DNA of 64,000 bases from Rhodospirillales bacterium (GTDB taxonomy: Bacteria; Pseudomonadota; Alphaproteobacteria; Micavibrionales; Micavibrionaceae), in NCBI GenBank assembly GCA_020638285.1, contig JACKIV010000002.1, positions 62,001 through 126,000 on the forward strand, in the 5' to 3' direction. The position numbers and the translations under genes are program-made. Within the stretch, counting starts at the first letter, position 1. Each line of letters opens with the position of its first letter. The notes under the pieces are model-generated. The model saw only the letters and a list, made by a program, of their open reading frames with translations. It was not told where the DNA came from and made no database searches. Of this stretch, positions 32,579-40,682 are shown one piece after another.

Positions 32579-33742
32579 CTAACCGCCGCTGCTCGTTGAA
32601 GAACTCAGCAACAGATAATGTCGCCGGTCGATCAGGCCTTTTTCAAAGACCAGCTCGGCGGACTTGGCCATCGTTTGTCCGTAATAGGGCAGGATGCGTT
32701 GAATTTCAGACGGCCACTGTGTAAATTCCATCCCCAAAAGGCGTTCACGTACATCATCGGGAAATCTCATCCATTCCCGCACGCCAATCCGTCCACCCGT
32801 TGTTTTGGGTACAAGCCCCTGCGTAACGATCAAGCGGATGGTTTCGAGAAGAGAGTACGCGCGTTCCTGCCGCTCGTCCGAGTCAAATGTGGAAATCATC
32901 CGTTGAATGGTGTTTGCCACGCCGATCGTGTGAGTGGTGGTATAGACAAGGTGTCCGGTTTGCGAGGCTTCGATCGTCGCCGAAATGGTTTCCCGATCTC
33001 GCGCCTCTCCCACCAGAATGATGTTGGGTTTGCGGCGCAGGGCGTTGCGCACACCGCGCGCGAAGTCCGGCAAGTGGCGTGGAATTTCGGTCTGGGAAAT
33101 CAGAGAGCGAGGGCTTTTGATTGCATCGTAAACAAACTCGATAGGCGCTTCGTAACAAACGACCTTGCCGCAGCCGTGCTTGCGCTCAAGCAGCATGCGA
33201 ATCCCCGATGCCAGAAGGGTTGTTTTCCCCGATCCTGTCGGTCCGGTAATCACCACCACACCCTGACGCGGTGCCCAGGCGTTGATAATGTCTTCCTCGA
33301 TATTGAGGTCCTTCATCGTGGGCGGTTCGTTCGGCAGAACCCGCAGGGTGATCTGGGATGCATCGCGCCCCCGGGATAAAACCGCGGTGATATTGACCCG
33401 GAAACGGATGCGGGTATAGCGATCAGGACGGATTTCATAGGACAGGTCCAGATCTGTCCCGGACGCCAGACGGGCCAAAGCCTCCGGCCCGTAAATCCGG
33501 CTTAAGAATGTCGCCATGTCAGCGGCATCAAGGGGACGGAATGTGGCGGGATACAGCGTGCCGTAGATTTCAGTGTAAACCTGCCGGTCTGACTGGATAT
33601 TGATGTCGGATGCGTTTTTCTTAACGCACCAGAGCAGAAACGGGTCGATATGGTCCTCTGCGAACCGGGTGGGCTCGTCCGGCCATGTCGCCGCGACATT
33701 GTCTTCGCCCTTGAGGAGACTTACCGGCTTGCGGGCTGCCAT
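32579..33742 (-). CDS. dotB: DotB-like type IVB secretion ATPase
   Basis: Hexameric AAA ATPase of the VirB11/PilT superfamily that energises Dot/Icm (IncI-like) type IVB secretion. 387 residues. Walker A GPTGSGKTT is at residues 167-175. The Asp-box appears as 'EAPIEFVYD' and Walker B as 'IILVGEARDRETISATIEASQTGHLVYTTTHT', with the conserved His-box. The N-domain has 'SDINIQSDRQVYTEIYG', seen in DotB/TraJ proteins. It is last in a dotD-dotC-dotB order, with 22 bases of overlap with dotC. Other retraction ATPases (PilT) are similar, but gene order favours DotB. Confidence 0.85.
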   Translation of the reverse strand: MAARKPVSLLKGEDNVAATWPDEPTRFAEDHIDPFLLWCVKKNASDINIQSDRQVYTEIYGTLYPATFRPLDAADMATFLSRIYGPEALARLASGTDLDLSYEIRPDRYTRIRFRVNITAVLSRGRDASQITLRVLPNEPPTMKDLNIEEDIINAWAPRQGVVVITGPTGSGKTTLLASGIRMLLERKHGCGKVVCYEAPIEFVYDAIKSPRSLISQTEIPRHLPDFARGVRNALRRKPNIILVGEARDRETISATIEASQTGHLVYTTTHTIGVANTIQRMISTFDSDERQERAYSLLETIRLIVTQGLVPKTTGGRIGVREWMRFPDDVRERLLGMEFTQWPSEIQRILPYYGQTMAKSAELVFEKGLIDRRHYLLLSSSTSSGG

Positions 33743-34599
33743 TGCTCGTATCCCGGCATGAGTTCGGGGAGGCCCGTCAGGCGCACAGCGCGGTCGCCAA
33801 CCCGCATTTCACTGCCGCCGCCTGTCACGCCGCGATCAACCTGAAGGGCGTAGGGTGCAGAAATCATCCCCTGAGCGAGCAACATCCGATAGCGAACCAT
33901 GCCTTGATACTCGGCGGTCAGGCGACCCAGATCGTCTTCAAAAATGGAGTCGGCCTGCGCGTATCCTTTTTCCCACCCGATCCGGACCTGTTCGATCCAG
34001 ATCTTCCGCTCGTCGTCATTGACGGGACGCAGGATGTCGGGCGGGGGTGTTACTTCACCCCATGACCGCTCCAGATAGCTGCGCCAGATTCGGGGTGCAC
34101 TCACGATGCGAGCGTTTTCGTTGATCCGGTAATAGCGATCCGAAACGGCAGCGTCCTGACCCCCCGCGTTGATAATCATGGCGTTGGTGGCTTCGGAGAC
34201 AATCGGAGGCTCAATCAGAAGGCCCGACGGCGCCGCGATCAATAAATGGCGAAAGTCAAAAATCTTGTCCAGCGACCGGGCGCGGGTTTCCAACTCCCGA
34301 CGAATTTCATAGGTGCGCATGGCCAGACCACCGCGCGCGCCGTAAGACAGGGCGGCTTCTTTCAGAGCATCCATCCGGATATCAAAAGGAACGCCCGTCC
34401 CGGCATCCACGATCGTATTGAGCTTTGGAACATTCTCGAGATCACTGAGTGAAGGAGGCACAGACGATGCATCGGAGGTATCCTGTGCTTGTGCGGGCAC
34501 AAGGGACATCATCCCTAAGAAAAATCCGGCGTACAGAAGAACGCGGGTGAAAGAACACCGGACGGTCAGATCTTTAGATATGCGTAGAGCGGAGATCAT
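33721..34599 (-). CDS. dotC: DotC-like type IVB secretion protein
   Basis: Outer-membrane core component of the Dot/Icm system. 292 residues. The diagnostic core 'DIRMDALKEAALSYGARGGLAMRTYEIRRELE' matches DotC, with 'FDFRHLLIAAPSGLLIEPPIV' and 'IRWEKGYAQADSIFEDDLGRLTAEYQGMVRYRMLLA'-type regions. Legionella DotC is a lipoprotein; here the leader ('LLYAGFFLGMMSLVPAQAQ') has no lipobox Cys, so the mature protein is probably an unlipidated periplasmic or outer-membrane protein. It overlaps dotB and follows dotD by 16 bases. Confidence 0.82.
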   Translation of the reverse strand: MISALRISKDLTVRCSFTRVLLYAGFFLGMMSLVPAQAQDTSDASSVPPSLSDLENVPKLNTIVDAGTGVPFDIRMDALKEAALSYGARGGLAMRTYEIRRELETRARSLDKIFDFRHLLIAAPSGLLIEPPIVSEATNAMIINAGGQDAAVSDRYYRINENARIVSAPRIWRSYLERSWGEVTPPPDILRPVNDDERKIWIEQVRIGWEKGYAQADSIFEDDLGRLTAEYQGMVRYRMLLAQGMISAPYALQVDRGVTGGGSEMRVGDRAVRLTGLPELMPGYEQWQPASR

Positions 34600-34615
34600 G
34601 TGCGAATTGTCCTAA

Positions 34616-35110
34616 TCAGCCTCCGGCGCCAGCGTTGGGCGCATAGTGAATTTCAACCATCCGGCGATTTGAATCCACGCGAACATCAGCGCGCGCCCCG
34701 AGTTGCAGACCTATATCCCGCAAAATATCAATCACAGGCCGATTTTCAACATCCAGAGACACAACAAGCGGCACAGGCGGCGGCGCGCCCAGAACGAGGA
34801 AGCCGTAGCTGGCCCGGTCGGCCAGTCTGCGCGTAACCGGCTCGACGGGGCCGGTCCAGGACAACGTCAGAGCGCGGCGCAATTCTTCCGGGGCATTGCC
34901 CGCGGGTCCCACAGCCACACCGGGCGTGCGGGCAGCCTCAACGGCGGCCAGTGTCTGAAGGGCGGTGGACGTCTTGTCCGCAGCCTCGACCAGCATCAGG
35001 GAAACCTTGTCCGGAGAGGCCACGATCTGCGGCCTGGGCTTCAACGATTCGCACGCGCCAAGGGACAGGGCGGCGAGACAGACGGGGATCAGGATTTGAA
35101 TACGGGCCAT
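34616..35110 (-). CDS. dotD: DotD-like type IVB secretion lipoprotein
   Basis: 164 residues with a lipobox LSLGAC (Cys20) after a short signal. The C-terminal secretin-N-like domain includes 'LTLSWTGPVEPVTRRLADRASYGFLVLG' and 'VPLVVSLDVENRPVIDILRDIGLQLGARADVRVD', the DotD fold. DotD and DotC stabilise DotH in the outer-membrane ring. First gene of dotD-dotC-dotB on the minus strand. No DotH, DotG, DotF or IcmE homologue was seen in this window. Confidence 0.82.
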   Translation of the reverse strand: MARIQILIPVCLAALSLGACESLKPRPQIVASPDKVSLMLVEAADKTSTALQTLAAVEAARTPGVAVGPAGNAPEELRRALTLSWTGPVEPVTRRLADRASYGFLVLGAPPPVPLVVSLDVENRPVIDILRDIGLQLGARADVRVDSNRRMVEIHYAPNAGAGG

Positions 35111-35358
35111 GGCGTGTCGATCGCTATGTTTCTACGTTGTCTTCCGGCGGTGTCTTCCCGGCAAGCCCCGCGAATCACGAGACTGCCTAAACAGTAACCG
35201 CCTGAAAACCAAACGGCAAGACCCCTTTTCAGGTTTCCCGTACACTATGCACAGGCGGATGTGGAAAAGTCAAAAAACCAAAAGCCCGGATCGAATCGTC
35301 TTATGCAATCCCGGAAATAGCGCTTTCTTTCCCATCTGTTTTTTGTTATGAATAAACA

Positions 35359-35964
35359 ATGGCGAAGCCCATTTTACGAGATTTTCCGTTTCCGATTCTC
35401 ACGCCCCGGCTGGTGATCGCTCCGCTGCGTCCGGGGAGGGGTGCAGAAGTTTTCGAGGCCGTCGAAGAAAGTCGTGCGAGTCTGTCGCGCTGGATGCCAT
35501 GGGAAAAGGGCACGAAATCTGCCGAAGACTCAGAAGAGCATCTGCGCCGCGCGCACGCACAATACATCTTGCGCGAGGATTTCGGAATGCACGCCCGTGA
35601 GCGGGAGTCCGGAAGACTTGTTGTGTTCACGGGCTTTCATAGACCAGTCTGGGAGATTGATGAGTTTGAAATCGGATACTGGGTCCGCAAAAGCGCTCAA
35701 GGGCAAGGCTATGCGAGCGAAGCGACGAACGCCCTCATTCGCTATGCTTTCAACGTAATGGGGGCAAAGCGGGTTGCTATCGGCCATGCCGAAGGCAATG
35801 AGGCCAGCCGCCGGGTGATTGAGAAACTCGGATTTTCTCTGGAACGCAGGCGGGTGAAAGCAGCTGTTTTGCCAGACGGGTCCATTGTAGACTCTTTTGA
35901 CTATGTTCGGCTGGATGCTGAAGGCCTGCCACCACTTGATGTCACATGGGGCCGGGAACCGTAA
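35359..35964 (+). CDS. GNAT family N-acetyltransferase (RimJ/RimL-like)
   Basis: 201 residues. The acetyl-CoA binding motif appears as 'EIGYWVRKSAQGQGYASEATNALIRYAFNVMGAKRVAI' (Q/RxxGxG/A), with 'TPRLVIAPLRPGRGAEVFEAVEES' at the start and 'EGNEASRRVIEKLGFSLE' after it. These are RimJ/RimL features; the acceptor is not predictable. It is the only plus-strand gene within the 32-38 kb secretion-related block, sitting between dotD and the lytic transglycosylase gene. Confidence 0.85.
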   Translation: MAKPILRDFPFPILTPRLVIAPLRPGRGAEVFEAVEESRASLSRWMPWEKGTKSAEDSEEHLRRAHAQYILREDFGMHARERESGRLVVFTGFHRPVWEIDEFEIGYWVRKSAQGQGYASEATNALIRYAFNVMGAKRVAIGHAEGNEASRRVIEKLGFSLERRRVKAAVLPDGSIVDSFDYVRLDAEGLPPLDVTWGREP

Positions 35965-35976
35965 AAACCCGAAACC

Positions 35977-36399
35977 CTAACGGCGGGCTTCGACAAGGCC
36001 GTTTTTCTGCATCGCCCGGATAACCTTGGTGCGATAGGCCTGACCATATTTTGGCGTTCGGGAGTGGTAGTGTGAAATGGCGCGGGCCAGATTGCCCGTC
36101 TCGTTCATGTGACGACGCAGAATCCATGCAGAAACGCCGACATTCGTACACACGTCGTCCCGGACCCAGCGATAGGCGGTGGACTCGCTCACGCCCCACT
36201 GGTTCGCAAGCTCTGGCAGCCATGTGGTGTTGATCTGCATGGGGCCGAGATCGTACGTGCCGTTTTCATTCGGCCCGACTTCCTGGCCCGGCGCGCCGCC
36301 TTCGATCTGGTGGATGCCAAGCAAAACGGCGGGGGGAACCGAATAGGTCTGAGCGGCCATCATGAGGCACGAAGCGAAAATCTTACTGACAAGCATCAA
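35977..36399 (-). CDS. VirB1/TrbN-like lytic transglycosylase
   Basis: A small 140-residue peptidoglycan hydrolase. An N-terminal hydrophobic leader is followed by the SLT-like core 'PPAVLLGIHQIEGGAPGQEVGPNENGTYDLGPMQINTTWLPELA', with the candidate catalytic Glu at residue 33 and the 'GPMQI' motif. Later 'NLARAISHYHSRTPKYGQAYRTKVI' fits the C-lobe. Such enzymes open the cell wall for secretion systems or pili, and here it lies 870 bases from dotD. It is 46 bases downstream of the 337-residue gene on the same strand. Confidence 0.8.
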   Translation of the reverse strand: MMLVSKIFASCLMMAAQTYSVPPAVLLGIHQIEGGAPGQEVGPNENGTYDLGPMQINTTWLPELANQWGVSESTAYRWVRDDVCTNVGVSAWILRRHMNETGNLARAISHYHSRTPKYGQAYRTKVIRAMQKNGLVEARR

Positions 36400-36445
36400 T
36401 TCTTACCCTGGTGTCTTACCATCGGCGCTTCCTGCCCTGTTTCTT

Positions 36446-37459
36446 TCAGGAAGATTTCCCGCCCGGTTTGAAAAATCGCATCGGATTGACTTCCGAAGCA
36501 CCATTCTGTGGGAAGGTACCAGAATCAGGCGGTGTCTGCAAGGCTTGAGGTTGCGCGGGAACGGGTGGGGTGGGGGTGGTCGCAGGTGATGAAGTTGCGG
36601 GTTTGACGACCTCGGGTGCAGGATCGCTGCCCGATGTTATCGATCCCGTTTCTGTGCGCGGAAAGTTCGCCAGAGATTCCAGCATCGCAACCCGGAGGGC
36701 AAAGGCCTCCCAGACCGGCGCCATCGGCAAGACGCCTCCATTGTCTGCCGCCATGGCAGAGCGTGCGGCGGCGTCCATCGCCATCAGGCGACGGGTTTGG
36801 GCTGTGTGACAGGCGGCGTAAAGAGGACAAAGGGCGTCCAGAACCAAAAGTTCCCGTCGTCGCGCAGCCACCGGGTTTTCCGCCGGAACGGCTCTGGCAA
36901 TCCTGCGGGATTCGGCCAGAAGTTTTTCGCAGACATCCTGAACCAGTTTTCGGTCTGAATGTCCGAAGGGAAAGGTTGCCACCGCTTCAATCACGGGCGC
37001 GAAGGCTCTAAGAAACAGCGCGTCGATCTGGGTTTCGTCCAGAAGAAAAGCCCGGGCCGGATCAATGGTGCGCAGGCGGTCTGCCGCGTCTGCCGCGCCG
37101 GAAAATCCGTCCGCGAAAGACAAAAGTGCCTGAAACGAGGATAAATACCGCTCTATGTCACGGTCTGTGGGTGCGCGACCGGTCTCGCGGACCTGAGCGG
37201 CCAGAACTTCGCAGAGTAGACTTGTCAGGCCAAGGCGGATCGAATCGACTTTGTCGTCCGGCCCATTGATATTCATCAATCCCGCAAGCGCCATCCCGCC
37301 ATGAACTGATTTTCCGAGCAGATCGGCCAGAAACCGGGCCTGTTCCGTGGGATCTGCGGCGTTTTGTCCCGGCGCGGCGACAATGGCGCGCATCAGTGGC
37401 GCGCCTATTTTTTCCAGAATCTGGAATGCAAGATCGGAAGAAACGCTCATAGGGGCCAT
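36446..37459 (-). CDS. hypothetical protein next to the secretion genes
   Basis: 337 residues, largely helical by composition: 'FQILEKIGAPLMRAIVAAPGQNAADPTEQARFLADLLGKSVHGGMALAGLMN', 'ERYLSSFQALLSFADGFSGAADAADRLRTIDPARAFLLDETQIDALFLRAFAPVIEAVATFPFGHSDRKL' segments, then a Pro/Thr/Ala-rich linker (about 275-315) and 'NPMRFFKPGGKSS'. No signal peptide, membrane helix or recognised domain. It lies between a DsbC/G-like gene and the lytic transglycosylase, all minus strand, and may be part of the type IVB machinery; that is inference from position. Confidence 0.7.
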   Translation of the reverse strand: MAPMSVSSDLAFQILEKIGAPLMRAIVAAPGQNAADPTEQARFLADLLGKSVHGGMALAGLMNINGPDDKVDSIRLGLTSLLCEVLAAQVRETGRAPTDRDIERYLSSFQALLSFADGFSGAADAADRLRTIDPARAFLLDETQIDALFLRAFAPVIEAVATFPFGHSDRKLVQDVCEKLLAESRRIARAVPAENPVAARRRELLVLDALCPLYAACHTAQTRRLMAMDAAARSAMAADNGGVLPMAPVWEAFALRVAMLESLANFPRTETGSITSGSDPAPEVVKPATSSPATTPTPPVPAQPQALQTPPDSGTFPQNGASEVNPMRFFKPGGKSS

Positions 37460-37505
37460 TGATATCCTACAGGCGCGCTTTTGTTAAGACCAAAAAATGC
37501 GTGAC

Positions 37506-38387
37506 TTAGGGTCTGGCCCCGGCCCCTTCCGGGATTTGCACATCGTCGAACAGGGCGTGGATGTCCTTGGCCCGACCCCGGACGATCTTGATTTCGCCTG
37601 TTTTATCCCGGTAGACGGCAATGGGCGTGGCGTCAAGTTTCCAGGATTGCATGATGGCCATATTCATTTGAACGCCCTGCTGGCTGACTTCCATTTTGGC
37701 GGGCAGGGCCTCCTTGTCCCCGTCCATGTGCCTGAACCAGCGGGTTTCCGGGTCCCCGGCGGCGAGCAAAAACGCCGCCTGTGCCTTGGTCTCATCCCGG
37801 AACCCAACGGGGATCAGGCGTAGCTGAAGCCGCCCGCTTTCGATATAGGGTTTGCGCAGATCGGTGAAGAAGCTGTGGCAGTGAGGACATTGCGGGTCCA
37901 TGAAAACATAGATAAAGGGGGCTTTGGGGTTGCCGATAGTCACCCAGTTCGCTCCTTCCACATCGGCGTAGAGGCGTTCTGCCGGGGTTTTGAATTCGCG
38001 GCTGGTTTCATGCTTTTTGATTCCCGGTGCGCGATCTTCGGCCAGCATATCCAGAACCTCGCCGCTTTCCTTGCGCAGGGCATTGATCTGGTCCACGGTA
38101 ATAAGCTTTCCGTCCTTGTTGAACAAAAGCCCCATGACAAAAGCCTCACCATCGGGAAGGACATAGAAATACTGCTCCTGTCCCCGCTGGATGGTTAGCC
38201 AGCTGTCCAGCCCGTGGGATTTTCCCATATACCGAACCTGTGCGCCCTGCGTGGCCAGAGCCTCGATCGGCTTTGGCATGGTCGGGACGTTTGTTTCTTC
38301 TGCCCGTGCGCCCGGCGGAGCAAAGGCCAAAAACGCGGCAAGACTGAGGAAAAGCGCGCCGCGCAGGGTCTTGAGCAATGAAAACAT
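37506..38387 (-). CDS. DsbC/DsbG-like periplasmic thiol:disulfide protein
   Basis: 293 residues from ATG 38387 with Shine-Dalgarno GAGAGG; a longer frame to 38426 exists. The signal peptide is 'GALFLSLAAFLAFAPPGARA'. A dimerisation-like N-domain is followed by a thioredoxin fold: 'FIYVFMDPQCPHCHSFFTDL' (redox pair Cys167-Cys170, CPHC) and 'ATPIAVYRDKTG' (cis-Pro loop). DsbC/DsbG family proteins isomerise disulfides and are found with IncI/Dot-type conjugation genes. It sits upstream of the hypothetical and transglycosylase genes in the same direction. Confidence 0.82.
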   Translation of the reverse strand: MFSLLKTLRGALFLSLAAFLAFAPPGARAEETNVPTMPKPIEALATQGAQVRYMGKSHGLDSWLTIQRGQEQYFYVLPDGEAFVMGLLFNKDGKLITVDQINALRKESGEVLDMLAEDRAPGIKKHETSREFKTPAERLYADVEGANWVTIGNPKAPFIYVFMDPQCPHCHSFFTDLRKPYIESGRLQLRLIPVGFRDETKAQAAFLLAAGDPETRWFRHMDGDKEALPAKMEVSQQGVQMNMAIMQSWKLDATPIAVYRDKTGEIKIVRGRAKDIHALFDDVQIPEGAGARP

Positions 38388-38592
38388 GTTTTTATGCCTC
38401 TCCGGTCGGGGAAAACATGCCCGCAAGGGGCCGAATCAAAGAATAAACCATTTCTGCCCCGCCCGTCCAACACCATCCGCAAAGTCTGGTCGGGTGGAAT
38501 CTGTAACATCTCGCAACAAAGCGTGATTTGCCCTTGTGTGGACACCTTTCTATGGTGAAGTCTGGACAACAGGCCACTGAAAAAGGCGCAAA

Positions 38593-39531
38593 ATGTCATA
38601 CAATACCGGGCATGCGATGCAACAAACTGTAAAAACACCCGCCCTGTGTCGCGGAGTGGGGCTGCATTCCGGTGTGCCTGTGTCTGTCAGGATTTTACCT
38701 GCGCGGGCTGGTTCAGGGCTTGTTTTTGTGCGCACCGACATTACGGATCGGGACAACCGGATTCCGGCTTTGTGGAACCGGGTTGTGGACACGCAGCTTT
38801 GTACGGTCATTGGCAATGCGTCCGGCGCCCGCGTGGCAACAATCGAACACCTGATGGCGGCCCTGCGTGGATGCGGGGTGGACAATGCCGTGATTGAAAT
38901 TGATGGACCGGAAGTTCCCGCCATGGACGGGAGCGCTGCGCCTTTCGTGGTTGCCTTGCAGGCCGCGGGGATCAAGACCCAATCCTTGCCCCGCCGGGTT
39001 TTCCGGGTTCTGGAGCCGGTAAGCGTAACCGAGGGCAGCAAATCCGTACGGCTTTTGCCCGGAAGCGTGCCTGTTTTCACCGGGGAGATTGATTTCGATC
39101 ATCCCTCCGTGGGTCGTCAGACCCGCAAAATGACCATGGTGAACGGCAATTTCATTCATGACCTCGCCGATTCGCGGACCTTTGGATTTTTGCACGAAGT
39201 CGAATGGATGCAGCGCAACGGACTGGCTCTGGGCGGTTCGCTTGACAATGCGATCGTTGTTGGGCCGGAGGGAGTTCTCAATCCGGGCGGCCTGCGTCAT
39301 GAAGACGAATTTATCCGTCACAAACTGCTTGATGCCGTGGGCGATCTGTTCCTCGCGGGCGGTGTGATTTTGGGAACCTACGAAAGCGTGCGGGGGGGGC
39401 ATGCGCTCAACAATGCGCTTCTTCATCGCCTGTTTGCTACGCAAGGCGCGTGGGAGATTGACACGGGCGCTCTGCTTTCTGCTGCGGGTCGAGGGTTTAC
39501 GGTCTCTTCCGGAGCGGCGGTTGCAGCCTGA
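38593..39531 (+). CDS. lpxC: UDP-3-O-acyl-N-acetylglucosamine deacetylase
   Basis: Committed, zinc-dependent step of lipid A synthesis. 312 residues. 'GVGLHSGVPVSVRI' begins the fold. The first zinc ligand is in 'VATIEHLMAALRGCGVDNAVIEIDGPEVPAMDGSA' (His86). Further metal and catalytic residues are in 'EDEFIRHKLLDAVGDLFLAG' and 'GGHALNNALLHRL'. The length is normal. An ATG at 38617 is an alternative start. rnhB follows 17 bases downstream. It is regulated by FtsH proteolysis in other bacteria. Confidence 0.96.
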   Translation: MSYNTGHAMQQTVKTPALCRGVGLHSGVPVSVRILPARAGSGLVFVRTDITDRDNRIPALWNRVVDTQLCTVIGNASGARVATIEHLMAALRGCGVDNAVIEIDGPEVPAMDGSAAPFVVALQAAGIKTQSLPRRVFRVLEPVSVTEGSKSVRLLPGSVPVFTGEIDFDHPSVGRQTRKMTMVNGNFIHDLADSRTFGFLHEVEWMQRNGLALGGSLDNAIVVGPEGVLNPGGLRHEDEFIRHKLLDAVGDLFLAGGVILGTYESVRGGHALNNALLHRLFATQGAWEIDTGALLSAAGRGFTVSSGAAVAA

Positions 39532-39548
39532 AGAAAGCGGTTTTCTTC

Positions 39549-40229
39549 ATGTCTCCTGATTTTTCCATTGAAGATTCCCTGTCCGGGTCGGTGTGCGGAA
39601 TCGACGAGGCCGGGCGTGGACCTTTGGCCGGGCCGGTCGTAGCGGCCTGTGTTTTTGTGCCGCCTGATGCGCGCAGAGAAGATTTCTGGGGTCGCGTGAA
39701 TGATAGCAAGGCTGTTTCAAAGAAGATTCGTGAAGTCCTGTTCGAATCCATCACGGCACGATGCTCCTTTGGGGTTGCACAGGCCAGCGTTGCGGAAATC
39801 GACCGGATTAATATTCTTCAGGCCAGTTTTCTGGCCATGCGCCGGGCATTCGAGGTCATGGTGGCGGACATGCCAGAGCCGCCTGCTTGTGCCCTCGTGG
39901 ATGGAAACGGTGTGCCGCGTGGGTTGAGTTGTTCCGTTTTGTCGGTTATCAAAGGCGATTCCCGCAGTCTGTCCATCGCTGCCGCGTCTATTCTGGCCAA
40001 GGTCACGCGTGACCGGATCATGGAAGGGCTCGCCCTCGCGCATCCGGAATATGGATGGGCGCGCAACGCAGGCTATCCGGCACCTGCGCACATTGCTGCG
40101 ATTGAGGCGCATGGCATTACGGACCACCATCGGCGCACCTTCGCACCCGTCCGGCGTTTTATCCAGTTCGGAACATGTCGGGATGATATGGTGTCCAGTC
40201 CTGTCAGAGCCGGAGTTTCCGGTTCTTGA
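39549..40229 (+). CDS. rnhB: ribonuclease HII
   Basis: Cuts RNA in RNA:DNA hybrids and single ribonucleotides in DNA. 226 residues; 'SVCGIDEAGRGPLAGPVVAACVF' holds the catalytic Asp19-Glu20, 'SKAVSKKIREVLFE' follows, and 'SIAAASILAKVTRDRIMEGL' and 'HPEYGWARNAGYPAPAHIAAIEAHGITDHHRRTFAPVRRF' complete the family signature. It overlaps the end of a minus-strand gene by 26 bases. The usual downstream neighbour in alphaproteobacteria (a CcrM-type methyltransferase) is absent. Confidence 0.96.
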   Translation: MSPDFSIEDSLSGSVCGIDEAGRGPLAGPVVAACVFVPPDARREDFWGRVNDSKAVSKKIREVLFESITARCSFGVAQASVAEIDRINILQASFLAMRRAFEVMVADMPEPPACALVDGNGVPRGLSCSVLSVIKGDSRSLSIAAASILAKVTRDRIMEGLALAHPEYGWARNAGYPAPAHIAAIEAHGITDHHRRTFAPVRRFIQFGTCRDDMVSSPVRAGVSGS

Positions 40230-40533
40230 AATATGATTCAAAATCGGGCGGGGGTTCCTGAGTCGGACTTCGGGGAAGCTTTTCAAGTCCGTGTTCCCTG
40301 ATAATATCGCGCACGATCTGTGCGCCCAGTTCGGCAAACCATCCCAGCCCGTCGGCGGCTTGTTGAGTCGATTCAAGGAATGTCCGGGTCAAAGAGGGGG
40401 CTTGCGTTGACGTTTTCGCACCGCCCCTGATTCCAGAAAATGCAGAGCCGTTTCCGCTCGGTCTTGGGCCTGGATCAATCCCGAATCGCCCGCATGCGAA
40501 GGCATACGCCCCCCACAGATCCCGAAATGCCAT
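40204..40533 (-). CDS. small hypothetical protein
   Basis: 109 residues. A good Shine-Dalgarno (AGAGGGC) precedes the ATG at 40533, supporting a real gene. Composition is normal for the window. The C-terminal half ('TQQAADGLGWFAELGAQIVRDIIREHGLEKLPRSP') looks like one amphipathic helix; the rest is low complexity (Gly/Ser/Thr). No family recognised. It is convergent with rnhB (26-bp overlap). Confidence 0.5.
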   Translation of the reverse strand: MAFRDLWGAYAFACGRFGIDPGPRPSGNGSAFSGIRGGAKTSTQAPSLTRTFLESTQQAADGLGWFAELGAQIVRDIIREHGLEKLPRSPTQEPPPDFESYFKNRKLRL

Positions 40534-40601
40534 GGTTTTGCCCTCTTTTTGTCTCAGGCTTGCAATGATGGCTGTTTTGCAGGAAAAAGGAAAGCCCTCT
40601 G

Positions 40602-40630
40602 CTGACGGCGACTCGATTTTGTGCTAGAGT
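40602..40630 (+). promoter_or_regulatory. probable promoter of the exported protein gene at 40683
   Basis: CTGACG (40602-40607), 17 bases, TAGAGT (40625-40630). Together with the GTGC immediately before the -10 hexamer it forms an extended -10. It lies 53 bases before the start codon. Confidence 0.5.
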
Positions 40631-40682
40631 CTGGCCTGTGCAGGCCTCTGGACGACCGCGGAATGCGAAGGAGAAGGGTCCA

